A DNA stretch of 64,000 nt from assembly GCA_937874965.1 (NCBI GenBank), contig CALNCD010000068.1:1-64000 (forward strand), given 5' to 3'. Position numbers and translations under genes: made by a program. The first letter of the stretch is position 1; the number at the start of each line of letters is the position of its first letter. Under the pieces are notes generated by a model, which made no database searches, was not told where the DNA came from, and saw only the letters and a list, made by a program, of their open reading frames with translations. Source of the stretch: an uncultured Erysipelotrichaceae bacterium (GTDB taxonomy: Bacteria; Bacillota_I; Bacilli_A; Erysipelotrichales; Erysipelotrichaceae). Below, piece after piece: positions 60,985 through 64,000 of the stretch.

Positions 60985-62340
60985 ATGGAAGTTTTAAGTG
61001 TCTATTATAATGATATTTGGACAAAAACAAAAAATGTAATTAAAAACAGTCAGCATTTCGAAGGGCAGATTTATACCACCTATTTTGAAGATTCGTCTTT
61101 GGCTGTATTAAGTGAGGAGAAAGCAGTAATTGTCGTTCCAACTTATTTTCAAAAACTTATTTTGAATCAGGAAATCAATGTAATCAGTGAATCCCTGAAG
61201 CAAATTGTTGAACGTGAGGTCACCTGTGAAGTCATGCTTGAATCGGAGTTTTCAACCCAGTCTATTTTAGGTTCGCCACGAATTCTCAATGAATCCTCTT
61301 TTTCAGATGGTATCAACATTGACCAGACTTTCGATAATTTTATTGTTGGTCCAAGCAATAAGGAGTCACATGCTGCTTCTTTAGCATGCGCTTATAATCC
61401 AGGGAAATTCTATAATCCTTTGTTTATCTATGGGAACTCAGGCCTAGGGAAAACCCATTTATTAAACGCAATCGGCAATTATGTCAAAAAGAAAAACAGC
61501 AATGCCAGGGTCTATTACACCTCAAGTTCCGATTTTGTGAATAAAGTCGTCTATTCCATTCGGGATAATTCAATTGATACCTTCAAGGAGCAAATGAATC
61601 AGCTGGATGTCCTCTTGATGGATGATATTCAATTTTTGGCTGGCAAGGAAAAGTCCCATGAAGTGTTTTTCCATATTTTCAATGAACTGGTGAATAATCA
61701 TAAGCAGATTATTATTACCAGTGACCGTCATCCTACAGAAATTAAGGGATTGGAAAATCGGTTGATCAGTCGTTTTTCTTCTGGATTGTCAGTTGGTATT
61801 GATTCGCCTGAATTTGAAACCGCCGTTGCTATCTTGAAAATGAAAATTCAGAATCAGAGTGTTGACAGTTCAATGTTCAGCGAAGATGTCATCAATTATA
61901 TTGCTTTGAATTTTTCACAGGATGTGAGGGTTCTTGAAGGTGCTTTAAACCGGTTGATTTTCTATAACATCGAATTTTCAAATCATAACGAAATTGATCT
62001 GGCTACCGCCATTCAAGCATTCAAAGGCCAATCGACTTCTTCTGAACTCAAAGAAGTAAGCATATCACGGATCAAGAAAGTCGTTGCCGACTATTATGGC
62101 CTGACAAAGCAGCAGCTGACCTCAAAAAACCGTACTAAAGCGATCACGACTGCTCGCCATATCGCCATTTATCTTTGCCGGAAGCATCTTGATTTGCCGT
62201 TTATAAAAATCGGCCAGGAATTTGGGAAACGCGATCATTCAACCATTATGAGCTCTTGTGAAAAAGTAGAAAAAGCATTGTACAGTGATCCATTATATCA
62301 GCAAGCCATCACGGAAATCGAAGACCACTTGCTTGGCTAA
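60985..62340 (+). CDS. dnaA: Chromosomal replication initiator DnaA
   Basis: Binds DnaA boxes and opens the origin. 451 residues: domain I about 1-85, short linker, AAA+ domain with Walker A GNSGLGKT (150-157) and Walker B VLLMDDIQFLAGKEK, and domain IV with SKNRTKAITTARHIAIYLCR and FGKRDHSTIMSSCEKVEK, the DNA-binding signature. ATG 60985 follows AAAGAGGGTG; a GTG at 60976 is too close to that site. Confidence 0.97.
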   Translation: MEVLSVYYNDIWTKTKNVIKNSQHFEGQIYTTYFEDSSLAVLSEEKAVIVVPTYFQKLILNQEINVISESLKQIVEREVTCEVMLESEFSTQSILGSPRILNESSFSDGINIDQTFDNFIVGPSNKESHAASLACAYNPGKFYNPLFIYGNSGLGKTHLLNAIGNYVKKKNSNARVYYTSSSDFVNKVVYSIRDNSIDTFKEQMNQLDVLLMDDIQFLAGKEKSHEVFFHIFNELVNNHKQIIITSDRHPTEIKGLENRLISRFSSGLSVGIDSPEFETAVAILKMKIQNQSVDSSMFSEDVINYIALNFSQDVRVLEGALNRLIFYNIEFSNHNEIDLATAIQAFKGQSTSSELKEVSISRIKKVVADYYGLTKQQLTSKNRTKAITTARHIAIYLCRKHLDLPFIKIGQEFGKRDHSTIMSSCEKVEKALYSDPLYQQAITEIEDHLLG

Positions 62341-62368
62341 TTTCCACTTTCTCTTACACCGAATTTAT

Positions 62369-62460
62369 GGTATAATTAACGAGGATTTATTAAGGTTTTT
62401 GAACTTTTCCACAGTTTCAACAGCCCTAATAATAATAGATACTTAAATAAACTATTTATT
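62369..62460 (+). promoter_or_regulatory. dnaA-dnaN intergenic: extended -10 promoter, DnaA box, AT-rich stretch
   Basis: TGGTATAAT (62368-62376) is the probable dnaN promoter. One exact TTTTCCACA (62405-62413) follows, then a very AT-rich run from 62425 to 62460 with TAATAATAATAG. In B. subtilis the unwinding element is in this gap, so this may be the opening site here too. Confidence 0.5.
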
Positions 62461-62472
62461 TCAGGAGGACCT

Positions 62473-63594
62473 ATGAATTTCAAAATCTCAAAAAGACCGT
62501 TCTATACTGCTCTTACTTCTGTTTCACATGCGATTTCCGCAAATTCTCCCATTCCTTCTCTTTCTGGAATTAAGATTGAAGCATTGGAAGATCATCTTGT
62601 CTTAACAGCAAGTGATTCAAACATTTCAATTCAACGTGAGGTATATGCTTCTGAAGATTGTGAGCTTATTATTTTTGAACCTGGTGCTGTGGTTATCGAT
62701 AGCCGTTATATCCTTGAAATAGTCCGTAAGATTGACAGTGATCAATTACAGCTGGAATTGGTTGATGGTGCTTTGACTCGGATCAGCGGTCATCTTGCAG
62801 AGTTCAATATTAACGGAATATCCGCATCACTTTATCCGGACATCGATTTTTCAAAGCAAGCCATTGAATTTTCAGTTCAGGCAAAAGATCTGGTGAAAGT
62901 TATTGCACAGACAGTATTTGCAGCTTCCGATAAAGAAACACGGCCAGTTTTAACCGGTGTGAATTTCCGATTAGTCGGCAATGAATTCACCGCTGTCGCA
63001 ACGGATAGCTATCGATTAGCGAAAAGTGTTGTCTCTCTTGATAATAATGACACGAATTTCAGCGTAACTTTACCGGCTAAGAGCTTAAACGAAGTTGTTA
63101 AGACATTAGAAGATGAAGACGAAGTAATTATGAGTGTTTCTGATAAAAAGGTTCAATTCTTCTTGAATAACACATTAATCCAAACCCGTTTGATTGATGG
63201 TCTTTATCCGGAGACAGATCGCTTGATTCCGAATGAGTATGCCTATGAATTTGAGATTGATGCGCAGGATTTATTGAATGCTATTGATCGTGCTTCGTTT
63301 ATTAAAAGTGACGGAATTTCTGTCGTGCGTTTGGAAGCAAGCAGCGATGAAGTTGTCATTTCGAGCAAATCCCAGGAAGTGGGTTCTTCATTTGAAAAGA
63401 TTGTTCCGCAATCCTATAAGGGCGGGGATCTTTCAATCTCATTTAGCGGTAAATATGTTTATGAAGCCATTCGTGCTTTGAATTCTTCCAAGGTTCTTAT
63501 TAAGTTCAGCGGACCTATGAAGCCATTCGTTATTCTTAATCCTGGTGATGATTCTGTACTGCAGCTGGTTCTTCCCGTCAGAACCTATAATTAG
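62473..63594 (+). CDS. dnaN: DNA polymerase III beta sliding clamp
   Basis: Ring-shaped processivity clamp, 373 residues in three clamp domains: MNFKISKRPFYTALTSVSHA, ASDKETRPVLTGVNF, ATDSYRLAKS, and the C-terminal LVLPVRTYN that shapes the protein-binding pocket. CAGGAGG precedes the ATG. A terminator follows. Confidence 0.97.
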   Translation: MNFKISKRPFYTALTSVSHAISANSPIPSLSGIKIEALEDHLVLTASDSNISIQREVYASEDCELIIFEPGAVVIDSRYILEIVRKIDSDQLQLELVDGALTRISGHLAEFNINGISASLYPDIDFSKQAIEFSVQAKDLVKVIAQTVFAASDKETRPVLTGVNFRLVGNEFTAVATDSYRLAKSVVSLDNNDTNFSVTLPAKSLNEVVKTLEDEDEVIMSVSDKKVQFFLNNTLIQTRLIDGLYPETDRLIPNEYAYEFEIDAQDLLNAIDRASFIKSDGISVVRLEASSDEVVISSKSQEVGSSFEKIVPQSYKGGDLSISFSGKYVYEAIRALNSSKVLIKFSGPMKPFVILNPGDDSVLQLVLPVRTYN

Positions 63595-63613
63595 CTGCTT
63601 ATTCTTGTATAAA

Positions 63614-63637
63614 GGCATGTGAAAACATGCTTTTTTT
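63614..63637 (+). terminator. Terminator of dnaN
   Basis: GCATGT-GAAA-ACATGC followed by seven T. Confidence 0.9.
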
Positions 63638-63646
63638 ATGGATTTA

Positions 63647-63655
63647 TGGTATAAT
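63647..63655 (+). promoter_or_regulatory. Extended -10 promoter of yaaA-recF
   Basis: TG-G-TATAAT within ATTTATGGTATAATGAACG, almost identical to the sequence before dnaN (ATTTATGGTATAATTAACG). Confidence 0.6.
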
Positions 63656-63693
63656 GAACGGGTGGGTAAATTATATATAGAAAGGATTTGAGT

Positions 63694-63894
63694 GTGAAAA
63701 TTGAGTCAGAGTACATAACACTTGGACAATTGTTGAAAGCTGAAAATTTCGTTTCTTCCGGAGGCGAAGTGAAACATCGTATTGTGGAAATGCTCATAAC
63801 CGTCAATGGTGAGCACGATAATCGTCGGGGACGGAAAATTTATCCTGGAGATCGTGTTGTGATTGATGGTGCTGAAATTCTGATTGAATCATGA
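63694..63894 (+). CDS. yaaA: S4-domain protein YaaA
   Basis: Small RNA-binding protein of the RlbA/YaaA type between dnaN and recF, 66 residues. The S4 domain is seen in [20 protein letters not shown] and [19 protein letters not shown]. Start is GTG 63694 with AAAGGA 8 nt before it; a TTG at 63688 is closer to that site. Overlaps recF by 4 nt. Confidence 0.9.
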   Translation: MKIESEYITLGQLLKAENFVSSGGEVKHRIVEMLITVNGEHDNRRGRKIYPGDRVVIDGAEILIES

Positions 63895-64000
63895 TTCTTG
63901 AATCATTGGTTCTTCATCATTTCCGGAATTACGAGAATCAGGCGATCACATTCTCTCCTGGTATCAATGTGATTATTGGTTTGAATGGACAGGGTAAGAC
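63891..64000 (+). CDS. recF: DNA replication/repair protein RecF (5' part only)
   Basis: The first 36 codons, [37 protein letters not shown], contain the RecF N-terminus and Walker A GLNGQGKT. The gene continues past the window. ATG overlaps the yaaA stop. Confidence 0.93.
   Translation, partial: MILESLVLHHFRNYENQAITFSPGINVIIGLNGQGK

Noticed and set aside
1..64000. CRISPR arrays, tRNA, rRNA, tmRNA and intact insertion sequences
   Set aside because: None seen in the intergenic regions: no regularly spaced repeats, no tRNA-like TTCGAATC arms with acceptor stems and no complete transposase.

Overview
The window is a chromosomal segment of a Firmicute (Bacillota). Its moderate-GC coding sequence, strong GGAGG ribosome sites, GlgC/GlgD pair, SipW-type signal peptidase, CIRCE operator and the order rpmH/rnpA/yidC/jag - oriC - dnaA/dnaN/yaaA/recF all point there. 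A member of the Erysipelotrichia or a relative is my best guess, but no rRNA is present to fix this. The replication origin lies near 60.4-61.0 kb. dnaA, dnaN, the S4 gene and recF run rightward from it. Most genes to its left run leftward, so they are transcribed away from the origin.

Layout. 0-7.8 kb: glycogen synthesis (glgC, glgD and the start of glgA) and a second operon pulA-ung-folC. 7.9-14.1 kb: single genes for an APC permease, a LOG-family protein, a duplicated-domain lipoprotein, msrA, a DUF308/HdeD membrane protein under a perfect CIRCE operator, a TetR regulator and a PAP2 phosphatase. 14.3-16.1 kb: oleate hydratase. 16.1-22.4 kb: a seven-gene leftward surface operon with a SipW-like signal peptidase, four small exported proteins with SipW-type signal peptides, a 918-residue VWA/Cna-B-like protein and a small protein with two tandem LPxTG motifs. 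Its leader carries an intrinsic terminator and a long stem-loop. 22.7-26.7 kb: an orphan AAA ATPase, a broken lipoprotein gene, a WYL regulator with a divergent RBBP9-type hydrolase, and an unknown protein.

26.6-34.3 kb: mutS-mutL-miaA followed by a tcdA-like gene broken in its glycine-rich loop, then znuCB under a Zur/Fur-like box. 34.4-38.7 kb: a PTS EIICB-like membrane protein that has lost both signature catalytic motifs, a SEDS protein, NAD kinase and a CYTH protein. 38.7-45.2 kb: dnaX-recR-fhs-PUA-like operon, a sortase that is probably translated from a leaderless mRNA, and peptidase E. 45.3-54 kb: metG, a PerR-like regulator, tmk-holB-ricT-rsmI, a NUDIX hydrolase, a small peptide cassette resembling a bacteriocin precursor with its partner, and a membrane-linked XRE regulator. 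53.5-60.4 kb: pth-mfd-rqcP-divIC, jag, yidC, rnpA and rpmH.

The housekeeping content is ordinary. The parts most worth attention are the SipW/LPxTG surface operon with its attenuator-like leader, the degenerate PTS protein, the bacteriocin-like pair at 52.1-52.6 kb, the CIRCE-controlled membrane protein, and the origin, whose DnaA boxes are mostly TGTGGAAAA rather than TGTGGATAA. I found no tRNA, rRNA, CRISPR array or intact insertion sequence.
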